From assembly GCA_038093515.1 (NCBI GenBank), contig JBBPSI010000126.1, positions 1 to 64,000 on the forward strand: 64,000 nt of DNA, given 5' to 3'. Position numbers and translations under genes: made by a program. Of this stretch, positions 1 through 12,085 are shown piece by piece. A model generated the notes under the pieces. That model saw only the letters and a list, made by a program, of their open reading frames with translations. It was not told the origin of the DNA and ran no database searches. This DNA comes from Butyriboletus loyo. Its lineage: Eukaryota > Basidiomycota > Agaricomycetes > Boletales > Boletaceae. Numbering within the stretch: position 1 is the stretch's first letter; each line of letters starts with the position of its first letter.

Positions 1-226
1 GCCAGCTTGCTAGAGAGTCGATGCTGTTTGTACAGCAGGCCCCACTAATTCTAATTAGTCCGTGCATAAGCACCTTGATCATTCCTGAAAGCACTCCATC
101 ATGCCCCCCCCTTTTTTTTTCTGCACCCACCTACGTGATGGTTAGCGATCTCAAGAACATTAAAGTTGTAGCCACGAGAACAATTGCATGCACTACAGAT
201 CCAGTGTCCCAAGTTGAACGAAAGGT

Positions 227-671
227 TTATTGGACGGCTAACACCAGTTCCACAACGACTCCCACCAGTATCACCATACCAAGACACTTCACAGGACCCT
301 TCATCTTGGCGTTATTTGCAGCACCGGGTATCGGTGGTACAGCGCATACAGTGCCGTCAGTGGTATTTGCATATTGGCCAACGCAAGACATCCAGCCTTG
401 GGAGGAGTTGGTCGAGTTGGAGCTGGGAACCCATTGGCACGTCACAGGGGCCGTGTTGAAAGGGGGTATGGTTTGAGTGCTGATGGGCTGAGGCATGCTC
501 ACCGTGGTTGCATTACTGATCTGCGCGCAACAGATGGAGGCAACAGTTGCATTGTCCGTTGCGCAAACTGTGCCAACAGAACCGGTTACCCCAATCAGCG
601 TCACTGGAATTCATGCGTTATAGGTCAGAAGTCTTACCGATCGAAGACCCATTTGACTGTGCGAAACCCAT
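227..671 (-). CDS. putative small Cys-rich secreted-type protein, incomplete or decayed
   Basis: On the minus strand, an ATG at 671 opens 34 coding bases. A candidate 47-bp intron follows (GTAAGA ... TTCCAG), and the frame then continues to a stop at 227. The second part is rich in Cys, Asn, Ser and Thr, with motifs such as SICCAQ and SCVGQYANTTDGTVC, a composition typical of small secreted proteins of agaricomycetes. No convincing signal peptide is visible at the chosen start, so a further upstream exon may be missing or lost. The last 20 or so residues look unlike the rest and probably come from reading into an intron that starts GTATGG near 286. Function unknown; it could be a relic. Confidence 0.3.
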
Positions 672-689
672 CAGAAAGTATCGAGCGAA

Positions 690-2070
690 AGGATTCTCTG
701 TGCTGGGTACAAGCGGTCCTGGGTGGCTGGCCCGTCAGCTCTTTTATACCACCCACGAGCACCATGCCAAATGCCTCTCGATGGACCCCTCCCAGATTTG
801 GATTTGGGCACAGTACCCCTGCTCCAATTCAAATACACATGCTGTGCGAGTCGCGACACAGCATCCAAGCGCGCACAGCCACGTGACGCGTAGACCCTTC
901 CCAGATTTAGACTCGAGCACCTGTAGGGGCACAGAATCACTGCTCCAATATCCAGATACAGAGCAGGGAAAGCACTAATCACCGAGCCCACAGGATTTAC
1001 TCGACCAATCGATTCCCCAATTTCCACGGGCCTGCCTGTGTAACGAGGCTAGGAATCGTCGGTGGCTGTATTACTACAGCCCATCATCACCTGGCATGTG
1101 GTTGGTGCGAATACTTATGTCTATGTGGATTCCTTGGAGAGCGAAGGTGCGGGAGCAATGACTGCGGAGGCGTAAATTCGGAACTTGTTTCGCCACCACC
1201 GAGGAGGACCTCTGATAATCGATCACAAAGTACGTTGGCACCGCGAGAAGGACGGAACCCACCAAGTAGTGTTGTAGTACTCTCGAAAAGCCGTACCCTT
1301 GAGACCATCTATGCGACTCGGGGAATCCGCTCGTACAAGTACCGGTCCAGACATTGTAGCCCAGATCCACAGCATGATTTATTGTCTCCTGTGCTCTGAG
1401 CACTGCAGTCCAATGACAGCATAGCATAGATTATGGCATACTCCAAATGGGAGCACTTGTTTAGCGAAGGAAGCATGCAAAGGTCATTAACAGCAGGCTC
1501 TGAGTTCACTCTGCGATTCTCAGCGACGACCGTCATTTTTGCACAGCCAGAATCCAAGTAGGAGTGATGCATGACGCACTGCGTCTGAGTGACGAAGAGT
1601 AAACCATGCATCCTATACATTAAATAATCTGCGTGCCATCTTCCAAAGTCATCGAGTCATTCGGTGTGCTCTTTGATATGGTCTTACAGATAATGCCTGA
1701 CATAGTATAGCTCGAGAACTTGAGCCGGCTTCTATAGCCAAACAGACTCTGGTTCGCTTTGCTCAAGCACAGTTAGAAGTTATAATCAATCGCATACCGG
1801 ACCGGTCCTGTGAAAATATTGTAGACTTGAAGAACACCATCATTGTGTCGTGGGAGTCGATTTATATTCAGTCACCGCCACGCGAAACGATCAATTGCTG
1901 TTCCGGAATCCCAGAAACTGCACAGGGAAGCAGTGAATACTGAGCGCCAACGATTCACGTTCGGTGGTAGCTCTGACATTGACCTCGCATTGCCGTTTTT
2001 CCGTGATATCCTCGAGGACACGCCAAAAGAAACACACACACCGTTATTTCCGAGTCCCAAGGCAGACATG
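690..2070. other. no assignable gene
   Basis: Short open frames on both strands have no recognisable domain and no consistent exon structure. An imperfect direct repeat is visible: the stretch beginning near 787 (CCCAGATTTGGAT... CTGCTCCAATTC) resembles the stretch beginning near 900 (CCCAGATTTAGAC... CTGCTCCAATAT). Confidence 0.4.
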
Positions 2071-2487
2071 TTAGACCAGCTCAGCATTCATTGTGTCCCT
2101 GCACAGTTTCTGCTTCCCACTAGCGTCAAGCCAGCATGCACCGTTGTTTGCCAAAGCCGTTGTTGTGCCTTCGCCTTTGCCATCAGAGCCCGAGCCTGGG
2201 TCAGTGAGTAATGTCATGATCGCAGTGGTGTATGTCCAGCGGCAGGAGGGTCGAATCAGACATACCTCGGGTTTGCACTGATACCACTGGCGTACTTTGA
2301 CGCAGTCTTGATCCCCAGCTGATGATTGACTGCCCCCCTCGAGCCCAAGGTCCTTCACATCGGAATCATCAAGACCAAAGAAATCAAAGCCATAGTCTGA
2401 CTCGGCATCTTGAAGGGGAAGAGAGTCAGGGAGTTGGTTGAAATAGATTTGGAGCTTGTGTAACTTATATTTTGTTTCGGACCCCAT
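2071..2487 (-). CDS. hypothetical protein fragment, acidic
   Basis: An ATG-initiated open frame on the minus strand. The N-terminal half (MGSETKYKLHKL, then an acidic stretch with FDFFGLDDSD) reads like real protein. A GTATGT donor near 2270 and a CCCAG acceptor 70 bp downstream look like an intron, but removing it changes the frame, so the 3' part of the model is uncertain. The C-terminal portion ends CRDTMNAELV if the frame is kept. No family was recognised. It may be the first exon of a longer gene running toward 1870, or a relic in this gene-poor segment. Confidence 0.3.
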   Translation of the reverse strand: MGSETKYKLHKLQIYFNQLPDSLPLQDAESDYGFDFFGLDDSDVKDLGLEGGSQSSAGDQDCVKVRQWYQCKPEVCLIRPSCRWTYTTAIMTLLTDPGSGSDGKGEGTTTALANNGACWLDASGKQKLCRDTMNAELV

Positions 2488-3820
2488 GCGGTTGATTGGT
2501 AGACAGAAAATTGAACACTTTGACCAGCAACATATGACGCCGAGCCTCCGCAGATGCGGCTAAATTGGGTCCAGCGGACCCATCACCCCTTAATTTACCC
2601 TGATTTACACCCCCAAAAGTGGGTCAGCCAAATTTACATGTGGGGTTAATTAGCAGGTGTAGATTAACACCCCCCATTTTTACTGTACTCTAATCGCCGC
2701 AGGAAACAATCAATTGCCGCTCGGGATGCTCAAGCGAGTCACACAGCCTCAGCGATCAGTGTACAATTACTTAGAGCATCATGACAATACGAATTCACCT
2801 GAAGCCCTATTAGGAGCCTGAGTAATCTATCTAGTACATTAAGAGGAGTGGGTCTCATGAAGAGTCGCCTAAGCTTGGGAGGGACCATCACAAGAAACGG
2901 AAGATCAAAGCACAGCTTGCTCCAACATAGTTAAAGACCCCAAAACTCGAGTTCTGAGATGAAACGAGCGGGCGGCCGTTGCGGCGCACCGAAAGTCAAT
3001 TGTCAGTAAACTTTATCATATCGTGTTCAGAACCGTTGTGGCACGGAGGCGCAACTGATGCATGTTGACAATCAAATGGCTATCGCCAACCCAGCAGTCA
3101 GATCACACTTGAATTGATTAGGGGATGTGCCACGAAATGCGGTCGGTCAATAGCTGAATGATATGTACTGATCATAACAAGGAGGAGAGTCAGGAGACCA
3201 AGGGACGGCGTTACACGGGTAGCAGCGAATGTTGAGGGACTTCTCCCGTGTGACTGCCCGACCTCATCGTGGAGAAAGAGAAGCAAGAGAAGTTTTGATT
3301 GTCGATTATAGGATTGATTAAAAAGCAGAATTCTCCTACCCATGCGGAGAACTCTGAAATGATGAAAGCAAGTCGCGTTATCATGCACTTGTGCTCATGA
3401 GATGAGACAAACTCATAAACGCTTTGCTGTGGTGAACCGTGTTCTCGTTGCACGAGAGAGTGGAGGCTAAGAAATCGGTGTGCTCGAACCGAACAAGTTG
3501 TGTGAAAAACTTAGAAGTGCGTTGTCGCCTCTGATGGGGAACACGATTCGGCTAGCTGGAAGCAGATGCAAATAATGCGGAAAACCTCTGGCGATTCCCA
3601 ACCCTGAATGAGGTGCGTCCATGGTCCAGCCATGGAGAATACAGGCACCTGGGACTCGGCAGGTAGCGGGGTGGGCCCTGCGCCGTCTGGCCCTTCTAAT
3701 AGGGCCGATGCATGTTACCCAACTCTCGATACCCAGGAGCTTTTCTCGTGCGTGGGCGCACAGTTTGCAAAGGGATCTAGCCTGTGCCTATGAACCGTAT
3801 ACGGTAGTCGACTCCGATTG
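2488..3820. other. AT-richer intergenic stretch, no assignable gene
   Basis: No ORF with recognisable protein features. Between about 2560 and 2700 there are several short GGGT/ACCC-rich repeats around AT tracts (for example a GGGTCC..GGACCC inverted pair), which could be a small decayed element. No clear terminal repeats or target duplication were found. Confidence 0.3.
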
Positions 3821-3830
3821 AAAGACACAG

Positions 3831-4104
3831 GGCATCTCGTATTCGTGCGGAAGAGCTGGAGGATGCTTTGTGGGAAGTGACGGACGTCTGGGAAAAGGAG
3901 GCTATAGTGTTAGGCGCAGATCCAACAGTCACCATAACCCCGGAGAAAATGATGCGGACGTTGCGACCCATAGTCGTTGGCCACGATGACACTGACGTCG
4001 AGGCGGGATGCCGCGAAACTCATCAGCCCACTGGCAAGTCAGTTCAACTACAACTACACGCCGGCGAGGGAGAATACAATACTGTAGGGATCGTGGGGCA
4101 CTGA
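3831..4104 (+). CDS. hypothetical exon-like open frame
   Basis: From about 3831 the plus frame reads RIRAEELEDALWEVTDVWEK and continues to a stop at 4104, with a charged, protein-like composition. A TAG acceptor-like site precedes it near 3808, so it may be the last exon of a lost or unrecognised gene. No upstream exon was found and no family recognised. It ends about 210 bp before the FAD monooxygenase start. Confidence 0.25.
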
Positions 4105-4315
4105 GTTCGTAATGGGATTCGTCAAGTCGCCGTGTCACACACACGCAGTAAAATAAGATTCACCCCTTTTCGAAGCTTTCCTGATTATGGGAGCTGACAG
4201 AACTAGCCGTACCAGCGCTCGTACTTATATGGTTGGTTGTTCATCAAGGTTGAACAACACTCGAACGCTCCCTCGTTTCGGTGCCTCCCACCCATCAACG
4301 CGCCAACGGCCTTCA

Positions 4316-6209
4316 ATGTTCGAACTTACGGTACGTGTCAGGTTGGTCGACACCGACCGTGTGCTAATTGTCCGTTCAGTCCCATCCTACATATCAACGT
4401 GCCGAGTTGGCAATCGATTTTCTTGTAATTGGTGGCGGTCTCGCCGGTGTGTCCTGTGCACTGGCCTTGCGACGAGTAGGGCACCGTGTGGTCGTTATCG
4501 AACAGTTCAAAGACTCAGAGACTTCAAAAGTGCGTATCACACCGCTCAACGTGCTATCTACCTGACGCATGCACAGGTGTCACATGGAGGCATTCGTTTA
4601 TCTCCGAACGTTGTGAAGATTTTGTACAAGTGGGGGTTCAAGGACGCTTTGAGAGCCATATCCACTGAATCTCGCTCATTTGAATGGGATAAATGTGTGT
4701 TTTCTTTTGGCGTGGCTACTTTGGTATTTTACCAGGGGCTCCGTAGACGAAACAGGAGAAATGCTGGGGATGCACGTCTGGGAGGACGATATCTTAACAG
4801 AGACTGGTGGAGTGTACCTGTCATGTCATGTGAGTTTCTGACTCATCCGCGGTTACCGCACAACGTCCCCTCTGATGCCAACATGCCGTAGCATGCTGAC
4901 TTGCGCCAATTACTGCTTCGCGCTGCAATCGATGCTGGCGCAGAAGTTCTCAGCGGTGTGAAAGTGGTTTCGGTAGATTGCAATAGTCGTCACGTAACGT
5001 TATCCACCGGAGCGAAGCTACAGGCCGATGTGGTAGTCGGCACCGACGGACGTGCTAGTTTGATACAACAGGCCATCACCGGGAGGGATGTATATGGTGC
5101 TTCCCCTTCGCATTGCCTGCTTTACAAGTACGTTTCTTGCGTCATTCCAGTGCCACGTTGCTCACTGTTAGGGAGACAGTGCGATCATCCCCGTAGAATT
5201 GATCCAACGAGATCCTGATCTTGTAGACCTTTGGAGCTCAAAACATGTTTGTTTCTTTATCTTCGTTGAATAACGTTTGGTGCTGATGCCTTTTTAGAAA
5301 TCTTTCACATGGCTCGGACATAATGCCGCTGCAGCTGGTTTCCACCTGGTGAGCGTTTTGGGGTACAACACTGACGCCGCACCACTCAGAGTTCTTTCAG
5401 GGTGGCAAGGCTGAGTTCGCTCTTCAAATCTGGGTCCAACCGGCGCAACATAACAGCGCCCATGATTGTTGGGTAGCCGACGTCAGTCTCAAGGAGATGC
5501 GAAAACACTTGGGTCTTTGCGAGCCAAGGTAGAGCGAACACGCTAACAATACGATTCATTCTCTGTAACGTCAGTTTAGGTTACTCAAACTGGTGGCACT
5601 CGCAAAATCCTCCACACGCGTTCAAGTGAAGATTATACCTCCACTAGAAAATTGGGTACACCGCAGTGGACGGGTATTGGTCATTGGAGATGCCGCGCAT
5701 CCACTACCGGTTCGTTCAAGGGACATGCTAGGTTCTAACATTTATTCACCATCAACTCTCACGAGCAGGCTGGGTCGATCCAAGGTGGTGCACTTGCCGT
5801 GGAGGACTCTGCAGTGCTGGCGAAACTTTTCTCTCATCTAAAAACAGAGGACCAGATACCGACGTTGTTGAACGCGCTCCAAGAACTCCGCGAAGGTCGT
5901 TGCGCGAGCGTCGTCAAGTGTGAGCAGGGAAATCTGTTGTTCCAAATGATGCCCCACGGTCCACAACAAGAGCAACGTGACATTGTGCTACGTAAGCAGG
6001 TTGCCGATGGGCGGCCCATGCTCTCAAGCAGTGAACCGCTCGATCAGTGGGAACAAGTCAAGGAATTATTCGGATACGATGCCGAAGATCATGCGGACGA
6101 TTGGTGGATCAAGTGGGGTATTCTCCGAGAGCGAGCCAAGGACCGGACTAGGGACATGGAAGAGAGGATGAAGGCACGATTCGCTGCGCTCGGGCTGAGT
6201 CGGATCTGA
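4316..6209 (+). CDS. FAD-dependent monooxygenase (salicylate hydroxylase-like)
   Basis: Flavoprotein aromatic hydroxylase family: it uses NAD(P)H and O2 to hydroxylate a small, probably aromatic, substrate. The substrate cannot be told from sequence. The N-terminal Rossmann motif is GGGLAG within FLVIGGGLAGVS. The second FAD motif GDAAHP lies near 5688, and VVVGTDGR near 5033 is the conserved DG region. Exon 1 is only 15 bp (4316-4330); exon 2 is 4380-4529; further exons read SHGGIRLSPN, HADLRQLLL, SFTWLGHN, NWVHRSG and QGGALAVEDSAVLAKL before the stop at 6207-6209. One intron near 4703-4737 is unusually short (about 40 bp) and its donor is uncertain; all other junctions keep frame. About 430 residues, normal for the family. 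Confidence 0.85.
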
Positions 6210-7485
6210 TCGTTTACGTTTCCTTTCTTGCGTCCATCAATTTTGAACATCTCCAGCGCACCCACAACCTTTGATTTTCCACTCTACTTTATTTTTCACC
6301 ATCATTCGGTTCTTGGCATCGCTTCCCACTCTACAGTGCACCTTATCTGGTTTATCTCCGCACGGTATATGGAAACATAGACGATGCGGAACTTCTTGTT
6401 ATACCCCCGCACGCTCACGCATACATACATACCATACAAGATGTAATCATACCATATGCTGTTACTCTAATCTATGGCTACATAATGAACACCTCTCCGG
6501 CTGAGAACGTGGGGGAAAGCTGACCAGCACGTCACGCTACTGGGTACTTGAGTACTTACAAAGATTCAGACACTACATGATTGAACGCCAGAAGATAAGG
6601 AAATCCGTTTAGAACGCATGTTTGGGTGACGTATATATATGTGAGAGCGTACCATGGACACTTGCGATTGTCTCGTACATTTTGGGCGAGGACGGTGTCC
6701 GATTCCTATACCGATAGTTCGCGTATGCCGCAAACCTTGATATCGTTGCCTTGACGTTAGTATCGGTGGGGAGGTCGCAACCGAGCTGTAAAAAAAAGAA
6801 AGGAAACAAAGAAACAAAGAAACAAACATGCCAGCGGACGTCGATATAGCGATGGCGAAGAGACGTTTGACACCCAACGATGACTCGAAATCGGTGTACA
6901 TGCTTGCAGTCAATCTCACCTGGATCAGTGTTTATTCGGGCACCAGCGTGGCGTCCAATATGTATTTGCAAAGTTTGATCAGTCACGTTTTAGGTTTGAA
7001 CTTGAATTTGAATTCGAATTCGAATTCGAATCACGGCAAAACAGACCTCTTTTTTTTTTTGATCCCCCCCAGCAAGCTCAAGTTCCGGTACCCTAGATTT
7101 GCTGCGCATTTCATCTCATCTCATCTCATCTCGACGAGATCGCGTTCAGCTGTTGGATTGATCACGAGCGAAATCTAGGATCGTGTTTATTCTTTGATGA
7201 GCTGATTATGGCATAGCATGCCAAACGTTGTGTGATCATGATGCCTACCCAAAATCCTTTCGATCCAGGTCACCGAGTGACGATAATTCCTTGCATTTCT
7301 GGTGCTATGCCCGCGTTGTTGTACACAACTTCTGGCGAATCTTCTTTGTATTGGATGTAGTACGCGGAATGTCAAGCATGCACAACGCAATATTGCATTG
7401 CACCGTATGTCAACAGCGTGGTGGGGGTAATGCAGTATGCATATCCTTCCAGGAACTCTAGACAAGCATAACCGCAGCCCAGGTG
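6210..7485. other. convergent intergenic region with simple repeats
   Basis: Separates the 3' ends of the FAD monooxygenase (+) and the GUP1-like gene (-). It contains a short (GAATTC)n-type tract at about 7003-7031, poly-T near 7050 and a (TCTCA)n tract at about 7112-7133. A minus-strand frame at 6609-6986 contains a formally clean intron but matches nothing known. Confidence 0.5.
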
Positions 7486-9836
7486 TCAACACCTCCGGAA
7501 TATCCCTCGCCGCATTTCTTCCTCTCTATCATCAGGCATGTCAGACACCAACGCAAAAAAAGAAACATGCGACACACCGATATTCGAACATCAACTGTAC
7601 TCCTATGAAGATACACCCACATGCGCCGATGAAGAACCAAAGGCCTGTTGGAAACAAGGCATGAGATGGACCGAAACGATGGTATGCAACATCAAATATC
7701 CCAATTAAAAATCATATTGAAAAATAAGAAAAGTGCTCAATGACGTTACCTTGAACATTTCCCGTGATTTGATTGACCATGTATAAGATCCCATCCGTCC
7801 CAATGACAAAGCCGACAAGGTTTGCAGCGATCATTGTCAGAACGTTGATAACGCCTCCGCACGCACAAATATGCCGGTACCATGCGCGTTGTCCGTACTG
7901 ATCGCGTGAAAAATAAGTGGTGATGACACATTGGTGGCTCCATTGAAAAATAGAAACGAACCCTGGATTGGGGGAGTAGCGTAGCCGCGAGCAGTTCTGG
8001 GAGAATGAACACGCTGACGAGCCATCCCCATGCGAGCAGGCGGAACGATAGATCATGCCACAAGGCCACAAAAGTGAATATGAGCGTTGTGGCAATGACT
8101 ACGTTCTTGGTGCCCCCAAGCGGAACGTAAATGTATCTGCCTCCCATTAGTGGATGGTTGCTTGGGCTCGGGAAACGGATTACCGCACTATCCATAGATT
8201 GTACGAACGGTGCCAACTTCGCCAGAAACCTAACGTAGAGTAGTTGTTTACCATACATCGAACCATGTTCTCCGGCGGATCGATCCCACTAACTAGCGAC
8301 CAAAGTCGAAAGAATCGCCATGGGAGAAGGAGCTGAAGCAATGCAAAGTCAATCTAGAGAAGTGCAGTTGTCCCAAGGACCTACTTTCAACCAGACAATC
8401 ATGAGGTTCCAAAAGCCGATCATACTCAGCTCAAGAGGTGTATCACCCTGCCAAGCTTTTGTGTCCTTGATTGCGACTACGTACATATAGTGGAGAATAA
8501 ATTCCATGGTCAGCAGGCTGATAAGGAACCGCGTCAAGTAGCCTATGAGAATTCCCCAACGAATATTGACTGGTTGACGCAGCTGAAAATATTTTAATTA
8601 AATCGACCAGCTACGACGGGGGGAAAAGAGAGCACCTGCCACATGAAGTTGTTGAAGGTCAGAATTGGACCGGCGATATATAGCGGGGGGAACAAGACAT
8701 AGGCGAGATAGTTTGCATAGGTATAGTGTTCGAGGGAATGAGGGAGAGTACTTCGTTGCTTTTCAGTGTGTGTTGACTCCGGCTGTAGTAAATGACTGAG
8801 ATTTTAAGCAGACCGATAAACCAGCACGAACCTCCGGTGGGTGTGACAGTGTACATGCCCAGTGATAATCCATGTTGAACGACACCAACCTTAACATTGT
8901 GATGTTGAAGCTGATTTGCCAGCGGGGGTAGAGTCCCTTGAATGTGTCCTGATGGCAAGTGAGATGGTGTAGCACACAGAAATGGTTCGGCTACCAATTG
9001 TGCCAGACCGGGGTGAAGGCTTGAAAACAGGTACCCGTCATTGCGCTCGTTCGCAAACAGGACGAGAAAGTTGAAGATCCAAGTGATGATTGGACCGGCC
9101 CGTGATCTAGCAAAAGATTTCCCGATATAATAATTAGCAGTCAGAATGATAAATATCTTTAAAGTGCTTGTTCCATGCAGTCCGACGAGGTATAATATAG
9201 CAAAAAAAATAGTAAAAGGAACGAGAAACGTTTCGTCGGTTGGTGTTCCTGACATTGAGCGAGTTGCAAAGCGAGTATATATTGATTTGAATGCAACGTA
9301 TACGAGGACCAGAAAGGTAAGCGCAGGTACATTGTTTCGAAAGGCGCGATATTGAGCATCACTGTTGTCCTGGATGTGCGTTGCATCACGTGGAAAGAAA
9401 ATGTGTCGGTGCTCCACTATCAGATAAATATACTTACAACTTGACGACCGAACAGCCAGCCGGAAGTTAATTTGTAGTGAAAAAATGCATAGTTGGCGTG
9501 CGTGGCTACATATAATATATAGATGAGGATGAATATTGCACGATGGCATAACAGTAACGCACGTGAACTCAAGCTGATCGGCACCCAGACCATGACAGGG
9601 ATGACTACCGCGGCTACCAAGTAGTAGAAGAAAAATTCAGGGGTTCTCCACAATGGCGGTGGTCGTGGTGTATCGAGCCGTTGGATTTTTCTCGCATCGG
9701 GAATTTCGACTGTTAATGCGGTGAGTCCTCGATGAATCATCTTGTTTCTAATATCTTCTTCCAGTTCGAAGAGAGAAACGCGCGCGCTAGTGGAACGAAG
9801 GTCTGTTTGCATGTCCAGAACAATGGCTTCTGGCAT
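7486..9836 (-). CDS. GUP1: GUP1/HHAT-type membrane-bound O-acyltransferase
   Basis: MBOAT-family multi-spanning ER membrane enzyme. Yeast Gup1 transfers a long acyl chain during remodelling of GPI anchors and affects glycerol uptake and membrane order; that role is inferred from homology. The start at 9836 gives [10 protein letters not shown]. Exon 1 ends at 9438 with WLFGRQV and a GTAAGT donor; exon 2 opens with DNSDAQYR, a Gup1 signature. Later exons carry [50 protein letters not shown], and ALWHD with the catalytic-type His codon at about 8055-8057. The last exons read GVQLMFEYR and [13 protein letters not shown] before the stop at 7486-7488, matching the usual Gup1 tail. All inferred introns (about 9) keep frame; roughly 600 residues, full length. 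It is head to head with the CK2 beta gene. Confidence 0.92.
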
Positions 9837-10057
9837 GTAAGAAGTCTGTATGGTTCTGGTCCAGTTTTTGCGACTTTCGATGTGAGATGAGTTTGACTGA
9901 ATGTGTGAAGCTCAAGCTGTGTGAATTGGTCAGGTCCGAAGAGCCTGCACCGCCACTTCCCTTCCGGTGTTCGCCCAACTGCACCTATCGAAGGACTTGC
10001 AAGTAGGCCATCACAAGTCAGTTTGAAAACGACAGATATCAGCAGAGAACTGATTCG
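9837..10057. promoter_or_regulatory. short divergent promoter region
   Basis: Only 221 bp separate the GUP1-like start (minus, 9836) from the CK2 beta start (plus, 10058), so both 5' UTRs and promoters must share or overlap here. No clear TATA box was seen on either side. Confidence 0.55.
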
Positions 10058-11136
10058 ATGCTCGGTCGCGCAGTGGATGATGCCTCTACGGGTTCTGATT
10101 CCGATTACTCCAAGTGAGTCACCCTCTTATCCATCTCGTCAAGTAAATCGCTCACACGACTGTCTAGTTCGGTGAGACACCTAATACGCCATCTGAACAA
10201 ATCTAATGAAGACTTGCGGTAGTGGATATCCTGGTTTCTGTCTTCGAAAGGCAACGAGTACTTCTGTGAAGTCGAGGAGGACTATATCCTGGATAGGTTC
10301 AATTTGACGGGCCTCAACAACGAGGTTTCCAGCTATGCGCAAGCCCTTGACTTAATCACGGATAACCTTGGTTCGTCATAATTATTTGCAAAGTTCATGT
10401 AGTTTACCTCATCCCATAGATGATGACATCCAGGATGAGCTTCGGGGTGCTCTAGATGTCCAAGCACGCTTATTGTATGGTCTCATCCACGCACGGTGGA
10501 TCGTCACGGCACGCGGTCTCGCAAAGATGGTATGTATCTGATCCTTCTTCCCAAATCAAGCCTTATACCTTCCAGCTTGAAAAGTTCAAGAGAGTAGATT
10601 TTGGACGATGTCCTAGAGTCTTGTGCCAATCTCAACCACTCCTGCCCGTCGGTCTAAGCGATATTCCATACGAAAAATCAGTCAAGCTTTATTGTGGTCG
10701 TTGTGAAGACGTTTATTCTCCCAAGTCTTCCCGACACGGATCCATCGATGGGGCCTATTTTGGCACCTCATTCCCGCATCTTCTTTTTATGGTTTATCCT
10801 CATCTCATTTCCCCAAAGGCTGGTCCCGTTGACCCGGCGCCACCCCCTCGAGTCAGCGAGACCGACGCGAATAAGAGAAACAGACGCACGAGGGAGGAAC
10901 CAGATGTACCTGAGGTCGTCGGTGAACCCGCTAGCACAGCCAGTGTCTCTTTGAAGGCGGATAGATATCGACCACGGATTTATGGGTTTCAATTGCATGA
11001 AATTGCCAAGCTCCAGAGATGGCAAGAGGCGGTGAGGGATAGGCAAGTAAATAAACCTTCTTGGAGGGTAGTGGTTTTTCTGATTCCATTGATCAGACAA
11101 GTTACCAGGCTCGAAGCGTTAGAGGATCTCTCCTGA
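10058..11136 (+). CDS. CKB1: casein kinase 2 regulatory (beta) subunit
   Basis: Regulatory subunit of protein kinase CK2; its zinc finger drives dimerisation of the tetrameric holoenzyme. Exon 1 is 10058-10113 ([10 protein letters not shown]...). A 4-bp microexon, 10168-10171, restores frame into [20 protein letters not shown] from 10223. Next come [12 protein letters not shown], then [20 protein letters not shown], an intron beginning GTATGT, and [17 protein letters not shown]. The zinc ligands are the CPRVLC and CGRC pairs, and the [22 protein letters not shown] core is conserved. The tail has a charged insert of about 55 residues before [22 protein letters not shown]. The 3' end is ambiguous: either read-through to 11136, or a GTAAAT donor near 11046 with a short final exon ending before 11264. 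Confidence 0.92.
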
Positions 11137-12085
11137 TTTATTCCGTTCTTGTCTCGTCATCGTGTATATTCTCGCTGTGCTGTAGTCGAAACTTGCATCC
11201 AACAGTGATTCTTCTTCCAGCGATTGCGATTTCCCACTGGGGAGCACTATTTATTGTGTCGTGACATTCTAATGAGAAAATGCAAGATCCTGTGTCACAG
11301 TGTACAGGAGGTGCATCCAATCATGGTCCTTGAAAGCGTCTTCAATGACTGATGTTCTAATTTAAGTCTTCCGCAGCTTATCCTTTATTTCCAGTCGATA
11401 CAGTGGTCACTAGTACTACAAAAGCTCATCAGCAAAAAGTCCAAAATCTTACATGGCCTCAAAAGGCTCTGCTAGGCCATCTTAGGTCCTACAAGGCCTT
11501 CCCATCTCGTGGTCTCTCGCATGCTTGTGCAAGGAAATACTCCGAGCTTGCACGGTCCTGCAAGGCTGCTCAGCCTGGCAAACCTTTCCAGGCTAGGATC
11601 GCATTGCTAGGCTATTCGAGATCACTCCAATCTTACATATTCTTACAAGCTCAGTCGAGGTTATGGTAGTCTAATAGGGCAATGCAGGGCCCACTATATT
11701 GCATATCTCAGTACAAATATAGTGTAATTGCATACCAAGAGTAGCCAGAGCATGAGCGCGACCTGATTGATGATTCCGAGCAAGAGTTGATGAATCCGAG
11801 GCTCCAAGCAAGAACCGGATAATGACAGGCACGAGCGTCCGTGCGTCATCAGCGTCCTTGGTAAGGATCTGTGCAAGTGCAGCAGGGGAATGTGCAGGAG
11901 ACATCAAACCGCACGAGTACACGTGAGTTGGTGGTATCACGCAAATAAGTGACCCAGCGAATAGCCATGTCGTGCAAGGCTTTGTATGATTATGAGCCTT
12001 ACTAGTGCTGACGGGGTCGTGGGAACCTGGGTAGCGCTAGCGAGGGGTTAGATAACGGACTTTTTGCTGATGTCTTTTGCAAGTC
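11137..12085. other. intergenic, with AGGCC/AGGCT-rich repeats
   Basis: From about 11450 to 11620 a degenerate set of short words (AAGGCC, AGGCT, TAGGTCC and complements) recurs every 20-30 bp. A minus-strand frame at 11671-11940 has no recognisable domain. No gene is supported. Confidence 0.4.

Noticed and set aside
6609..6986. Minus-strand frame with a formal 42-bp GTTTGT..ACAG intron
   Set aside because: The intron is a pyrimidine tract with GTTTC repeats, the protein matches nothing, and it lacks a plausible start context.
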